From Strigops habroptila (taxonomy: Eukaryota > Chordata > Aves > Psittaciformes > Psittacidae): a DNA stretch of 64,000 nucleotides. How positions within the stretch are numbered: position 1 is the stretch's first letter; every line of letters begins with the position of its first letter. The stretch lies in contig NC_044277.2 of assembly GCF_004027225.2 (NCBI RefSeq), positions 93,322,283-93,386,282 on the forward strand, read 5' to 3'. The notes under the pieces were generated by a model. That model ran no database searches, was not told the DNA's origin, and was given only the letters and a program-made list of their open reading frames with translations. Position numbers and translations under genes: made by a program. This document shows positions 11,999-25,627 of the stretch, in pieces.

Positions 11999-14536
11999 GG
12001 AAATTTAATCTAATTTACTAATTCACCCATAGGCTTATGATGAATAGAAAATGAAGAGGTGTGTCATCTTGTCCGATGATGTTGATGAGCTGAAACCAAC
12101 AAACACATTACAAAAAAGATAGCAAGCTGGAGTAAAACCAAGTTCTCATTGGTGAATTATTAGTCCAGTGTTCATTATGATGTCTAGTTTCAATCCTAAT
12201 GAGGTGGAACTTGATGAGGTAATTGCTTTGAACTATAGGATTCTGTTTGCCCACAACAAAAGCTTATAGTATGGTATCATCTCATCAAGCCCATCCCTTT
12301 TTCTCAAAAGTTATTAGTTTTCTTTTAAATTGGATGTTCATCTTTTCTCATGTAATGAAAATGGCACAGTGACTGGAGATATCTGGTACATATCAGGATT
12401 TATCTGAAGGTAACCACCATCTGCAGGTAGTTCCTACTCAGTCTGGTAGGGAAGAATCTCAAAAAAAAGAAATGTCAAGGGGATATTTGCTGGCAAATCT
12501 GGTACAAAGTTGGTGCCAGGTTTACTGCCTCTTACCAAAAAGATGAAGTGAACTAATATTATTGGAATAGGTTTTGAGTCACAAGTTTCACAGAGCATGG
12601 ACCTATATTATAGGATTTCCACAGGGTGCATTGCAGTATATGGAGTTTGCAGGGTCAGCTAACTGTGGCTCACAGCATCATTGGTGTGTAGTAAAAACAC
12701 CTCATGTCTCTATTGCATCCCACCTTTGCTGAGCATTTGTTTCAGCCTAGAATATAGGAGCATTTGTGAGTATACAAATGAAACAGTTCCTTCGTTTATT
12801 GCTTTGCCCCGTGGTGTTAGGATATGTATAATATTTCACCAAGCAGTTACTCAAAGTTATAGGGGTTTTTAAATCCTTTTTCCAAAAAGGATGTGATGTG
12901 CTGGTTGAGTCTCATTGCTTTGTTCAGGAACCTAGAATTGCTGGATTTGCCATCATTTGGTAAGGAAAGGGGATGAAGGAAACTGCCTTCAGCCAAAAAA
13001 AACAACAGAAAGATTTTTTCTGTGGGTTCCAGTTTGTAGGATGCAGGAATATGTTATAGATAGATAGAGCACAGGACAAGTAGTTTGATACCTGATAATT
13101 TTTTATCTCCACAAATATCAAATTCTGGATATTGAGTCTATTGGGTCAGACTAACTTGCTGTCTTGTCTCCACATCCCTTTCTTGGCCTTTTATCCAAAA
13201 TCAAGTGTAATATCCATTCTTGTCAATTTTGTGCCAGACGTATCTTCAGTTTGAGGACTAGATGTTAAATGGATGTGGGAAGCGGAAGGTCGACTTGGAG
13301 CTTGCTCTGTACCTTGCCCTAGCAATGCAGGGCACCTTGGAACAGAACTCAGTGATGGGAAGAATGAGCACTGGCAAATGCAGAGATGCAAGTGCATAAG
13401 CAAGGCACGTATTTCACAGCAGTATTTTCCCAGCCTTCAGTGACTCCTGGTTCAGGGACTTTCTGAGCCAAAGCAAGGTGTAAACTCTTTTCCATGAATT
13501 TTCCTGATTTTTCTGTAACATCCTGCAGCAAGGAGGGTGCAGCAACCCTCTTGACACACCGTGTGCAGAAGCATCCCTTTTCTCTTGGCTTTGAAACCCC
13601 TACCTGCCTTTTCCATTGATACTCCCCTAGTTCTATTTTTCTGAAAGACATAGAATAACCCTTCTTTCATTCATCTTTTTTGTCCACCACTTATGATTTT
13701 AAAGATCTGTGTCGTGTCTCTTTAAAAAGTTGTAAATTATGGTTACAATATGAATACAGTTAATTTAGTTTAATGGCAGGCTGTGTAACAAAAAACCTAG
13801 CAGGAAGTTAAAACAATGATACATCCTACAACAGACGTTTCAGTGTGATTAAGAGACAATACAGGAGCTATTAACTGTCAGACTGCAATGAAGTTAAACA
13901 GCTTGTTTTGTTTTTACTGGAAAGCAGAAGGACTATAAAGAATTTTAAATGTCTTTCAGATCAGAGCAAAGGAGGTGCTAAGAACCTATTTCCTTATGTA
14001 AAAACCTTACCGAAAGGTCTGAGAAGCTTGAATCTCCTAAACTCTTTTCATAGTGAATAGATAGGAAAGTTGCATAGAGAGACTATTTATAGCTCTAAAA
14101 TTATTTTTCTTTGAAGTTTTGTCCTGTTCTTAAAATTCAGACAGACAATATTGTGGTACTTGCTCTTTGTTAGAAAAACAGAGATAAGAAACAGAAGTAC
14201 TGAACCCTGACAGAGCCACATGGGTAAGCCCTTTTGACATCTATGGCACTGTAAGCCATGCCAGAGCCTAAGCAGAGAAGAACTTGGAAGTTCCCAGGAG
14301 AGCTGGTGAAGATTCAGGTTTTGTCAGTTGAGGAGATATAATGTGGACACTATGGAGGGCATGGGTGTTTGGGAAGCCCTCCAGGCATTGTTTTTGTTTT
14401 CATATATTTTTAATGGTTTTAGGTTTTTGCCTCCAGGATAGGTACGGTTTAGGGAACTCGTAGAAGCATGCAGCATCTTTCAGAAACCCCAGCCTGCATT
14501 TGTTTAGAGTTTAATACCTTTGTTGGCATTGATTTA

Positions 14537-14552
14537 TTTTTTTTTTTTTTTT
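14537..14552. repeat. Poly-T tract (T16)
   Basis: An uninterrupted run of 16 T with no recognisable retroposon body on either side. Confidence 0.85.
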
Positions 14553-15237
14553 AATTATATTTGGGGGTTTTTTACTTGTCTTCATGCTCTGGCACTGGTT
14601 GCACTGGAGAAACTTACATTTCTGTAATCCTGACTTTTTGTTATTAATGCTATTTTCTGTTTTAGCCAGAGGTGTTAAAGCCAGATTTGGCTGACTAACT
14701 AGTTGCAGGTACTTTTCAACACTAGTGTCTCTTAACTAATCTTCAAACTGGTGTCAGTATTGAATTCGTAGATGTTTAGACATGGGTCCCAAAAGTTGTG
14801 TTCCTGGCTGTAGAAATGTCCTGTATCTATTAGAGTACAGGATTATAACCAGAAGATTCAGACTCCACTTCCAGGGTTTCTCATTGACTTGCTTAGTGTT
14901 CTTTTGCTGAGGATATAAGGTGTTTTTAGCCTCCATGAAACAAGTACATTAGTATTTTACAGCAGTGTGGCCCATGGAAACTCAGTAGGCTTCATTAGTG
15001 AAAGAAATTTCTGAATGACACCTTCAGTAGCTAAGTTGGTACTTTTAGAAATTTCTTGATAGAGTGACTATACCAAGTGCTGTTACAGATCTCATTTTAT
15101 CTAGATTGTCCACCAACCAAAGGAACTTACTTAGATCTTTACATGTAGCAAAATATTACTGCTGTGGAGGAGGTGATGCATAGATTTTGCTGTGCTCTGA
15201 AGTGCTTTACCAATGCTTTCTGCCCACCCCTCCACCT

Positions 15238-15257
15238 CCCCCACCCCGCCCCACCCC
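15238..15257 (-). other. Strong G-quadruplex motif
   Basis: On the plus strand C-runs of 5, 4, 4 and 4 are separated by single bases A, G and A. The minus strand therefore has four G-tetrad runs with three 1-base loops, the arrangement expected to fold most stably. The C-rich tract extends from about 15222 to 15260. Confidence 0.85.
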
Positions 15258-18200
15258 GCCTCTGCTTTGGGCCCTATGAAGAAGTTACTTAAGGAGTTGT
15301 TGAAACATGTAACTTCTGAAATTCAGGCCTGGAGTCCTCAATCTTAATTTCTTCAATTACTGTGACCAGCAGTGGCCAAATGTACCCATAACATCCATAG
15401 ATGGCAGCAGCCACAGATACCACGTGGGGTGAATGGTCCAGGGACTCTTTCCTTTATTGCATCTTCATGAAGAGGTGTCCCTCACCCTCTTCTCTTACTT
15501 AACCTCACCTCCTCAAAATTGGACCCCAGCCAATTATTTGCCCCACATGAATAATGGGACATGAACCTATACTCCCATCTACCTCTCCCATCAATGCAAA
15601 CTGTCAGCCATACCCCTTCACTGATATGTTCTTCTACAAAAACTCAGATTAAGCCCATGTTAGTGTCAAAATATACTTGCAGATGCTTGATAAAACTTTG
15701 TAGCCTTGATACTATTCTCTCTGTATTGCAACTATTTACATGTTAAGATGCCCATGTGTGAGTATTGCAAAACATCTGAATTAGACATTATGGGACTTGT
15801 TAGCCCCTGCTTTTGGTGGTCATTTAGGAAGACAGGCTCAGGAGACCTGGCTGAGCACTAAACCTTCACTTCCTTCCTCACCCAGGTTTCTGCTCAGCTC
15901 CTGAGAGTGCTTCTGATCTGGGCAACTGATTATTGACTCAAATGTCAAATACTCTTGCTTGAGTCTCCAAGTGTTTCAAAGCTGTTTCATTCTGGCTGCT
16001 TATGATACACAAGTGTGTTCAAAATGCTACCTGGCTGAAGAAGAGATTGATGCTCCCTTCCCAGTGGTGGTCCCTGCTGCTGCAAGAACCATCACAAAGA
16101 AAAAATGTGTGGGTCTGTGGCTTTTAGTCTCTTATGGACAGAGCTATCTCTTGTAAAGCCTTGCTTTGGCCATTTTCCAACTGGGAGAGGTTAGAAAAGT
16201 CTGGCAGCGCCTTCCATGAGTCTTTCATGTCCAACAGACTGGGCCAGGTGGACCATTTCACTCAGGGGTTCATGTGTTTTGCCGGCCAACTTCTTTTCTA
16301 TGCTTAATGACTTTTGCAGCACATGCTGGGCAGCTCCAGTTAATCTCATCCTTTCATCCTCCTGTGACCTCACTCAGTTTCCTGGAGAATCAAGTGTGAA
16401 GGTGCAGTTGGCCTCTTCTGTACTTTGAGCCCTCAGGCTGCAGTGCTGGAAGGGGGAGCACATGGTAGCTCTACAGCTTATGCGTTATTCTTGAGTGGCT
16501 CCGTGACTGGAGAAGTACCTTCCTTGCAGAGATCAGTCCTCCATTGGATAAATCTTGATAGCGTTGATATTTCAATGCAGATTTTAAATTATAAACTCTA
16601 GTCCTGTATATACTAAACCCTTCATCCAGTTGTATGTTGAATTCAGAAAAGAAGATGTAAAACCAGGCAAATATTTCTAGAGAATAAATGGGCAGTTATT
16701 ATATTTCTTATGAAAATAGGATATAGAATATACAGATAGCTGGTTTAGTGTCTAATGCTGTATTGGCATATGCAGATGGCTGCTTCATGTACATATGTGT
16801 AATAGTAACTAAATATGAAAATTGAACAGTCATGAAGCACTCTGAGTTTTCCCTCATTTTAAAAATCCTGCCTGCTTTATTTAGGCAGTGTATTACTATT
16901 CTTTTTAGAACGTCTGTACAATATTTACTGAATTCAGAAGTCAAAATATGAATTCAGTTTTCACAAATTGAAGCACACTTACCATTTCTGTGGTCTTATC
17001 TTGCTTGCATGTAGTAGAAAATTCACAAGTTGAATAATATATTTTGAGAGAGAAGAGCATTCAAGAAGATGTCTAACGCAGATAGGATACACCAGGTGGA
17101 AAAGTCCTCAATATGCTAGAATAATTACAAGCTCCTTTTAATAAAATTTGTCAATGGCCTTTTTCAGATGTGGCTTAGGATACTGACTTGGAGAATTTAA
17201 TAAGCTAAAGTCTATAAACACTCCATCTAGGGACTGAAATCATTATTTGAACTATCTTTAAAAGTTCTGCCATTTATTCAATAGTCTATAATAGGCTTTA
17301 TGAACTGTAGGGATTCATTATGCAAATACCTATTTAAGATTCATATGGACCACAATTAAAAGTATAGCTGGAGAAAATGTTTTGGTTTTTACATGCCCAG
17401 TAGACAGACTCCAAAGTGAAGTATCTCCACTTCAAATTATTTTTGTACCAAAGAAACTTAAGAAAATTACATTTTTCACTATGAATACCTGTGTTGCCTT
17501 ACTTTCCATCTCATTTTATTTCCAAGCCTAACAGTTAAGGCCTACCATTAAATCAGGACAGAGAATGAGACTTGCTTTCAGTATTGCATGTCATTGTTTA
17601 GGGCATGTTCTTATGAGACTTTTTTTGCCAGCATCTTCAGTAGGGTTATATCTTGAAATGTACATATGTGTATAAATTTAAAATGGCCAGATTTTATGGG
17701 ATATTTTTAAAGCAGTAACTTGTCAAGCCTGCGGTGTCAGTAAATTATCTCCTTGAATCCTTAGGAAACTGGACTGGTGGCAAGGGTTAACTCTGCAAAT
17801 GCCAGATGTTAACAAATACCTGCTTTCATTCTTCCTTTTGGCCATAATTGCAGCATTTCATTTGCCTGGAGTATGATCTGATCAAAAGAGGAATACAAAG
17901 GAGTGCTGTCCCTTTCTGCTGTTTCTCATGGAAGCTGAGTGTACAGAGTCTCCTCTGACATTGACTATAAGACTTCAGGCTTTCTCTGCCTTGCATTTGC
18001 CGTCAGTGGGGGAGTAATTTTCTGTCACACGTGAGGTGCAAATAAAGGCTGCAAGAGTCTCTTCAGGACACTAATATATAAAATCTTCACCCCACAGAGT
18101 TATCATTCTAGTGTTAAGTTGCAAATGAAGTGGAAAATCTTCTGTGATAACAGACATAATAGTAAAGCAATTGGATTGGGGGCTTTGTGCCCTCTTTTTT

Positions 18201-19731
18201 GTATCTTACAAGAAATTATTACTTGTATGAAATGGAGAATATTTTCTTCTCTTCTGTGTCAATGGTATGAATTTTACTTTACAGAGGTAATAGTTATTGC
18301 ATTAAGCTTGTTCATGTTCTCCCCTAAAAACACTAACAGTAATATTACAGGTGATGTGTTGTTTTGTACGCTTTATCTGTAGATCTCACAACAATATAAG
18401 ATGAAATTACCCTTCTGCTGGAAATAGCATATTTTCTATCTATCTCCTCCCCTAATGTTTCCAGATTGTATTAATCATAAATGTCAATGAAGTCTCCAGA
18501 TGACTTCCTGACTTTCGACAAAAGGCCTTCATCTCAGCCTCTTAAATTCCAGGGTCAAGGGGAATGTAGCATTCAGAATAATTATTAGCATTATTTTACC
18601 TTGACATTTCAGCCCTGCTTTCAGTTTAGCATTCCAACCAGACAGTGGAGACGAATGTCATCTTTCAATTCACAGGAGGGAATTGCCCCAATTAAACCTG
18701 ACTTTAAGGATATCTGAAGCTCTGTATTAATGTGCTGTCCTGTTTTTTTAGAAATACTTCATGAAGGAGAGAAAGTTTCATTAAAAGCGTTCAGGATTTA
18801 CTGTGACCAGAACAAGCAATTTTTGAATTGCAGTTTTCCCCCAGGCTAGGATAAATAATCAGTGCTTCTCATTTTCAGAGGAGCCGGTGGTTATACTGTT
18901 CTAAAGATCCTTTTACCTTTTGTTTCAGCTAAAAGGTCAGTTATAATTTTGTCTCATCATGAACTATTAGTGGTACCTTGTCAAAGCATTGTTACATGTC
19001 CAGGATCTTGCACCCATCCTTTGTACATGTATTTACTTAACATTTTTAACATCATATCAGGAAAGAGGGACAGAATATGTTGTTTGTTGTTTTTTTCCCC
19101 AGCAAAGAAAAACATTTTCACCAAAGCACAGATGAAAAGAAGACACAACCACCATGCCACACACAACCCTGCAGCTATCTGACCTTGGCTGGGTGGAGAG
19201 CTGGCAGTCTGGTTCAGTCAAACAATTTTATTTACTCATTTCCTACAAACTTTTGATGCTGTGAGGTTCTGGAAGTCTATTTTGATAATGAGGTAAATAA
19301 CTGTATAAACGTCATTCACTGTATATTGGTCAGAAAGCAGGTGCATACAGATGAATGACAGACACCAGTTAGTCTTCAGATGGTGGGCTTTTTTGGTACA
19401 GTAGGGAGAATAAATCAAATTCCTGTGATGAGCACCACTTATTTCAATAACATTGTTTGATCCTTGGCAAAGCTTTGCTGTAGAGAAAAAATGGAGCCAT
19501 GCTACAAAAGGGTATACAAGACTGCATAACTTTAGCTCTTATTAGTTGCTTTTCCTGGTACACTATGCCTTTCTGTGAAACCTTGAAGATAAAATTGTTT
19601 TGCATGTTTTGGGCTGTAAGTCATGGCTACTTTCCAGCTGATAACAAATTGCTATTTGCATCTGTTATGATTGTGTGCCCAGTGTGTGATTTTACACAAC
19701 TGCTGTGGCCCATATTGTTTTGATGGAAGTG

Positions 19732-19796
19732 AAATTTATTGACTTCCAGTTAAATTTGACTTTGGGACTTCACCTAACTGGAAAGTAAATTTATTG
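19732..19796. repeat. Miniature direct/inverted repeat unit (MITE-like)
   Basis: AAATTTATTG at 19732-19741 is repeated exactly at 19787-19796. Immediately inside are ACTTCCAGTTA (19742-19752) and TAACTGGAAAGT (19775-19786), which are inverted copies apart from one extra base. This is the architecture of a target-site duplication around terminal inverted repeats, but the enclosed unit is only 45 bp. A deletion remnant of a DNA transposon, or a template-switch mutation, would each explain it. No transposon family is recognised. Confidence 0.5.
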
Positions 19797-20654
19797 GTGC
19801 TGACAATCCTTTTTTTCTAACCTCTGGCTCCATCCAAATTCTTACTTGAAATGCTTTTGTCTCCAGCACAAACATGCTCTTTATTCTTTACTTTTAACTA
19901 GAAATATTGCATAAATATCACGTGAACGTATAGTTCACTGCACAGATATGTAATGATCTGCAATATATTTTCACCCAGAATTTTCAAGCAAATTTGACAT
20001 TGTTTTCTGCTTAAATGCTGTAAGTTCTAACATGGCTTATACTTTCAAGTATAATGGTACAAAAATGTCAGAAGCCTTTCTATGAAAAATTGGTTAATCA
20101 ATGCACCTCTATATTTTATCAACCTCTATGTTTTATCATGAGACTCACAGGAGTCTCAAGTCCCTTTCCAATTTCCATTTCCTTTTCCTGCTTCCTCCTG
20201 TTGGATATTTACTAAGGATAGCTGACTGATCTTTAGTGAGTTTATGGCTGACAGTTCCTGACCCGTTTTCAGTTAGCTTTCATTGACTTAAGCTATGTGG
20301 TGATTAATTGTGCTGATAAGAGAAGTGGAAGCTTCTTTCCTCCTGCCTGCCAAGCTTAACAAAAACAGCGAATCTGAGGAACATGGCAGAGTCAGAGAAT
20401 TGATACTGAGCACTGTGGAAATGACCCTGTGCTGTCTCAACTAAAGATCTGTATCATTTTGTGAAATAGAATTAAATTTATTCACTTAATACTTCATTAC
20501 ATAGGTGCCGCAGTAAAGCACATACGTTGCATGCATATATACATGTAAGGATATAAAAGAAGCTGTTGGTCTTTTGCAGCATAATTTTTACTGATCACTA
20601 TATAGTTTTGAAAGAGGGTGTAAAAAGCATTCCATTGAACATTTATGCATTTCC

Positions 20655-20675
20655 TTTTTTTTTTTTTTCCCCCCC
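20655..20675. repeat. T14C7 homopolymer tract
   Basis: Fourteen T are followed by seven C, about 55 bp from the 3' tail of the neighbouring CR1. It may be an independent simple repeat, as CR1 tails are octamers rather than homopolymers. Confidence 0.8.
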
Positions 20676-20730
20676 TTTCCCTACATTTAAAATGTATTTT
20701 TTAATAGTAACAATGTTTTCCCAGCTATCT

Positions 20731-21186
20731 GAATCATAGAATCATATCGTAGAATCACAGAATGGTTTGGGTTGGAAGAGACCTTAAAGCTCATCCAGTT
20801 CCAACCACCTGCCACAGGCAGGGACACCTTCCACTAGACCAGGCTGCTCAAAGCCCTGTCCAGCCTGGCCTTGAACACTGCCAGGGATGGGGCAGCCACA
20901 TCTTCTCTGGGCAACCTGTGCCAGTGCCTCACTATCCTCACAGGGAGGAACTTCTTCCTTATATCTAATCTAAATCTACCCCATTTCAGTTTAAAGCCAT
21001 TCCCCCTTGTCCTGTCACTACATGCCTTTATAAAAAGTCCCTCTCCAGGTTTCTTGCAGGCCCCCTTTAGGTACTGGAGGCTGTTCTAAGGTCTCCCTGG
21101 AGCCTTCTCCAGGCTGAACAACCCCAACTCTCAGCCTGCCTCCACAAGAAAGGTGCTCCAGCCCTCATAGCATCTTTGTGGTCTCA
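20731..21186 (-). mobile_element. CR1 LINE, 5'-truncated, minus strand
   Basis: The plus strand begins with degenerate AATCATAG octamers at 20731-20760, then AATGGTTTGGGTTGGAAGAG, the reverse complement of the avian CR1 3' end. Reading on the minus strand gives the C-terminus of ORF2 (reverse transcriptase), an authentic-looking stop, about 100 bp of 3' UTR and the octamer tail. Homology fades at about 21186, so most of the element (ORF1 and the endonuclease and catalytic part of ORF2) is absent, as usual for CR1. CR1 typically makes no clear target-site duplication and none is seen. It is better preserved than the relic at 10236. It cannot move on its own. Confidence 0.95.
20834..21045 (-). 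pseudogene. CR1 ORF2 reverse-transcriptase C-terminal fragment
   Basis: On the minus strand an open stretch reads through ACSDRTRGNGFKLKWGRF and HWHRLPREDVAAPSLAVFKA to a TAG at 20834-20836. These are conserved words of the C-terminal tail of CR1 ORF2. The reverse-transcriptase core with its catalytic Asp pair and the endonuclease are missing, so the fragment has no enzymatic function. There is no start codon of its own; the upstream limit is approximate. The 3' UTR and octamer tail follow directly. Confidence 0.88.
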
Positions 21187-24100
21187 TTAATGCTAATCTA
21201 CCAGATAGGACCCTGGAGAGTGTGAAAGAGAGATTCAGAAGAGCTATATGTAACCCAGCAAAGCTGGATCCCCTGTCATCCAACTGCTTTGTATAACCTT
21301 TCGGGGAGAACTCCTGGGGGTTTTTCTGTATTCCTTCAGGATTACCTAACTCCATAAAATTAGGCTTTCTCTTACTAACATTTTTTTTCTCTGTCTCCCG
21401 CAAGTAGGTTTCTGACACTGGTGAGTTTGAGGGCTGAGAACACAAATCTGTCACTTTCCAGTGTGTTCTTTTATTTTTGCACAAGCAGCGTATATTCTTT
21501 CCTAGCAATGAACTGCATTTCATAAATTCACCTTTTCAGGAGACCATGCTCTGATGCCATTTCTAATTTAATTAGTTCTTTGCACAGTCCCACTTCTAAG
21601 CCCTTGGAACCTAAAGCTTGGGAGATAATTATTTCCATCCCTGAAGAGGGGTCTTTCAAAATCCCTTTGCATCTTGTGAGTTGTTTAATGTTTCAGCTGG
21701 AGATTGGTAAGCATGAGAACAGAAGCTGAATGGAATGAAATGTTTTCAGAGCCCATCCATTTTAAATAGATTTGGCCCCAAAGTTCTGTATTTTTCTTGT
21801 AAATTATATTTGGAGTTTCCAGTGAAGAGGAACTAGAGATTATTTTTCCCCCTCTCAACTGGAATAAATACAGAAGAAGTGCCTGGCTGATAGTGGATCT
21901 GCAGCCACACAGCTCCAAGGCCCCTATTGTCTGTGTTTTTCATTAAGTGATATATGTCTTCACAGTAATACAGAAATGCTAACAAAAGAGTGCTGTTAAT
22001 TGTGGGAGAGCAAATAGATTCAAATTTATTTTTGGAGTCAAATTTTCTTGGAACATAAAGAATAAAAAATTACTCCATGCTGACAAGAAGTCCTAAAAAT
22101 CAGTCTGAGGTCTGTGTGTGTACAAACACATAAACTACAGGTATCCTGGTCTGGCTTTTTAGTTTGAGACTGTTATAAAAGTCATTGAAAACAAAGGGAG
22201 TTGTTTGGGAGCACTGCTTCAGTGAATCAAAACTATTAGGGATTTTACTGTTGTGAAAACAGGGTTTATTTAATAGGCCTCTCCAAAGTTTTTCTTTCCT
22301 CTGCCTCCAAGCCAGAGTGGACACTGGCATGTGAGATGATTGCAGGCTGTGAATTTTCAAAGAGGTTTAAAGTAACAAGACCACCCCAGTTGCTCTGCTA
22401 ATGCTGCTGCTGCCCTTAGAAAGAATTCTGTAAGTGTTTGAATTGCAGAGGCAGCAAAGTAATTGAGGAGACTTGTTCAGGAAGCAACTTATGAACATTT
22501 CCTTACCCGACAGCTCTTTGGTCAAGGACATGAAAGCAAATGTAGCTGAAAGAAACCTAGTAAAAACCTAAATGTAATGGCATTGATTTTCTGATTTGTG
22601 TTTTTGCATTGTTTTCTTTCCTCTTCTGTTTTAATATATCCTCTGTGCTTTTTCTAACAAATTACAGTATTCCACCCACTGCCTCAGAAGTTTAAAAAAA
22701 CCCAATTGAGCAATTAAGCAGGTTTTCAGCAGCTTTGGTTACAAAGCTGTTGGGCTGCATGGAGAATATGCTGGCAACAAACAACTGATATAATTTAATG
22801 AGGTGTAACTGAGTAATCTGGGACATCCAGCAGGTTTTTGCTATAAGGGGCTACATCAGAAGGCCCTTCTAACAAGTACCCTGTGATTGGCTTTTGGAGT
22901 TGTCCTCGCAGAGCAGTTATGAAATGCGTTATGCTGATGCTGAGCTATAGGCCCTGAGTTCCTGCTTTTCACCCATTTAATTAATTAGAGAAAAGCAGAG
23001 CCAGAGGGTAAGTGACTCTAAGGTCTCATACTTTCTTTTCACATTGTATTACTTACAAAGAACTTGAACAGGGAGGTAACCTTGCTTGTAATTGTAACAT
23101 TCCTTATTTTTTATTTACTATGAGCAAAAATCTCATCTTTCATACTCACATTCTCTTAAAATTATGGGTTGTAAGATGCTTTAGATTTGGATCCTTCTGT
23201 AAGGAAAATTGTGTCCATCATCCGTTGCAGAAATGGTTATCAAGTTTCCTGAACTCGTGTCTCATTACAGAAATAACGCTATTTCAAGAGAAGTTAGCGT
23301 TTCACGATTTGTGACACTGTTTATGTACTCTTTCTATGGGTCTGAAAACATCTGTGATGTGATTATTAAAAGGACAGTAGTGGCCACTAAACTGAAAACA
23401 GGAAAACAGAACATTTTTTTCCTTTTATTTTTCAAAGACTAAATTGAAGTGCATCAATGCATATAAGCCATTTCTCTAGAGTGAACTGCCATGAGGTCCA
23501 TTTTTTCACATCAGTGGTATGTGAGTCCATAATGCCCTGGCTTTGAACAAGCCTTCCCTGTTTTGGGAGGGCCAGGTGTTTGGAAGGGCCCTTCCTAGAA
23601 AGCAAGTCCAGTGGGTCAAACCTGCTGTGGTCTTCCTCAGAGAAAGACCTCTCCCAAGAAAATGCCACTGCAGAAGAAGGGATATGTTAATTAGTGTAGT
23701 TTAAGAATATTCAATTTAAAAATTGATTGCTTGTACTAATATGGAAACATATTTGGGAGGGATTTTAGGTTTTTGCTTTATTTTGGATTTGGGGTTTTTT
23801 TTCCCCTAATGCCTCAGTTGGTGAGATAACAGAGAGCTGTGGAGATGCTGCAAGTGTGGTGCTGCAGCATAAGCAACAGGCGAGTACTTTGGAGTGGTCC
23901 CCGAGATGCCCACTGCCACTCAGAGCACTACTTGAGGGTGGCCTGTGAGTCAGCACCCACATCCACTGCCCTCCCAGACAAGCTGCTGGGCTCAGGGCTG
24001 TGCTCTCCACCAGCCAAGTAGAGGAGTGAGGCAGCAACCCAGGAATTTCTAGGGAATTGCAAAATACGAGTTAAATCTATAGTGCCTATTACTGGCTGTT

Positions 24101-25601
24101 GGTATAGTGTGTGTATGTGTGTGAGGATAGGGAAGGGGTGTACTGGAAGCTTCCTGTGTCCCATGTTTTTAACTCCTGCCAGAGTGCCTGTGATTGAAAA
24201 AGGGGCTGCTGCTGCTTTGAAATCTTGGAGTGTGTAGGAGAGAAGAGAGGACTCTTACAACTGAAATCACTGCAGTGAGTAAAGATGGCACTTCCAAAAT
24301 ATCAGAAGCTGTTGAAACACATGTCATGCCAAAAGGCAGGTAGCTAATGGGAGTGTTTTCCACAAAATGTAGTTTTTAGTTCTACTAATACAGCATCAGT
24401 TTGATCAGTTTGCTGCAAAAAATGTGTTCCACTTCCAAAATGTGCCCAGTAGTTTGTATCAGTATGGTACTATGACTTCACCAGTTCACTAATATTTGAG
24501 GTGGTTTGTTTCTAAAATTTACACTATTGGCTTTTGATGGTTTTATTTTTTTCACTGCTGTGTGTCAACCTGATTGCCTTCCAAGCCCTGACTGTTTTGT
24601 AAGTGATTCTTACTACTACTTTACAGAGAAGCTTCATAGGTGGTTTTCCATCATGCTTATGAAGATCACAAGAAGAAATCTGTTTCCTGAACCTTAAAAT
24701 GAATATGCTAATCAACACCCAGTTGCTTCAATATTTATGCTGAAATAGTATCTTGTGACTGTAACTCAGTCCAGAGTGTGATTTTTAGATAAGTGTAATT
24801 TATAATCCGTTAACTGAAAGTGTTAGAGGATGAAAGTAGATCTGGTACATTGACAGTGTACTCAAAACACCACCTAGTATAGTATAAACCAAGGCTGAAT
24901 TAAGGTTTAAGTGGATATGTCCCTTCACCTGTGAACAGTCATTTTTAAAAAGCATTGTATTTCAATCTGATAGTAAAACAATAAAGATCTACAGCTGCTT
25001 GCATACATAGGCCATTATGGAAACTGTGCTGGAAAGTTACTTGGAGGTTAGCTGGATGATGTCGTGTTGCTTGTTTAATTTGGAGAGAGTTTTTTTCAGC
25101 TGTAGATGCTCAAGTTATGCACAGATACAAATGCAATTGTGAACATTGTAGTCAGGCTGTTGAAATTATACACACAGAGTAGCTAGGGAATATGTTTTGC
25201 ATAGGCAGCTACTTGAAATGTTCTGCAAGGGCACATATGAAAAAACAGAAAGCTAACAGAATAACAAAAGTCTGGCATTGCTCGCTCTAAGAACTGAAAG
25301 CCTGGGGTTGGAGCCAAAGATCTAAAATAGGAATGGGCAACATAACAGGCTTTTTTGGTGATTAATATAAAGCCTCTGTTAGATTTCCTAACTCAGATCA
25401 GCCCTAAATGTAATAGCAGGTGAGCTAGGAAACAGTGGAGTGAAACGTGAGATAAAGAGCAAATGGGCTGCACTTTTCTTAGTAAGTTCCATTAGAGAAC
25501 TGACTCACTGACTAAAACTGGTTAAACCAGGATGCTCAAGCCTGCAGGAGTTAGACGCTTTTACAGGCATCTGTTTAAGGAAAACCCACACCTTTCATTT
25601 G

Positions 25602-25627
25602 AAAAAAATAAAAAAAAATAAAAAAAA
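25602..25627. repeat. A-rich simple repeat (A7-9 T)n
   Basis: Three runs of seven to nine A are separated by single T. No retroposon body precedes it on either strand. Confidence 0.8.

Larger units (their letters stand above)
10349..20730. other. Unique non-coding sequence, no gene recognised
   Basis: No domain-bearing frame or RNA gene was found on either strand. Open frames reach about 108 codons (minus strand, 11642-11968) and look random. The block carries a perfect hairpin, a strong G4 motif, poly-T tracts and a small direct/inverted repeat unit, listed separately. Parts of 18550-18720 read like typical AT-rich conserved non-coding DNA, but this cannot be tested from one sequence. Confidence 0.65.

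Noticed and set aside
13138..13180. GGGTCAGACTAACTTGCTGTCTTG, faintly like an old CR1 or SINE 3' region
   Set aside because: The match is short and gapped, and I could not extend it in either direction.
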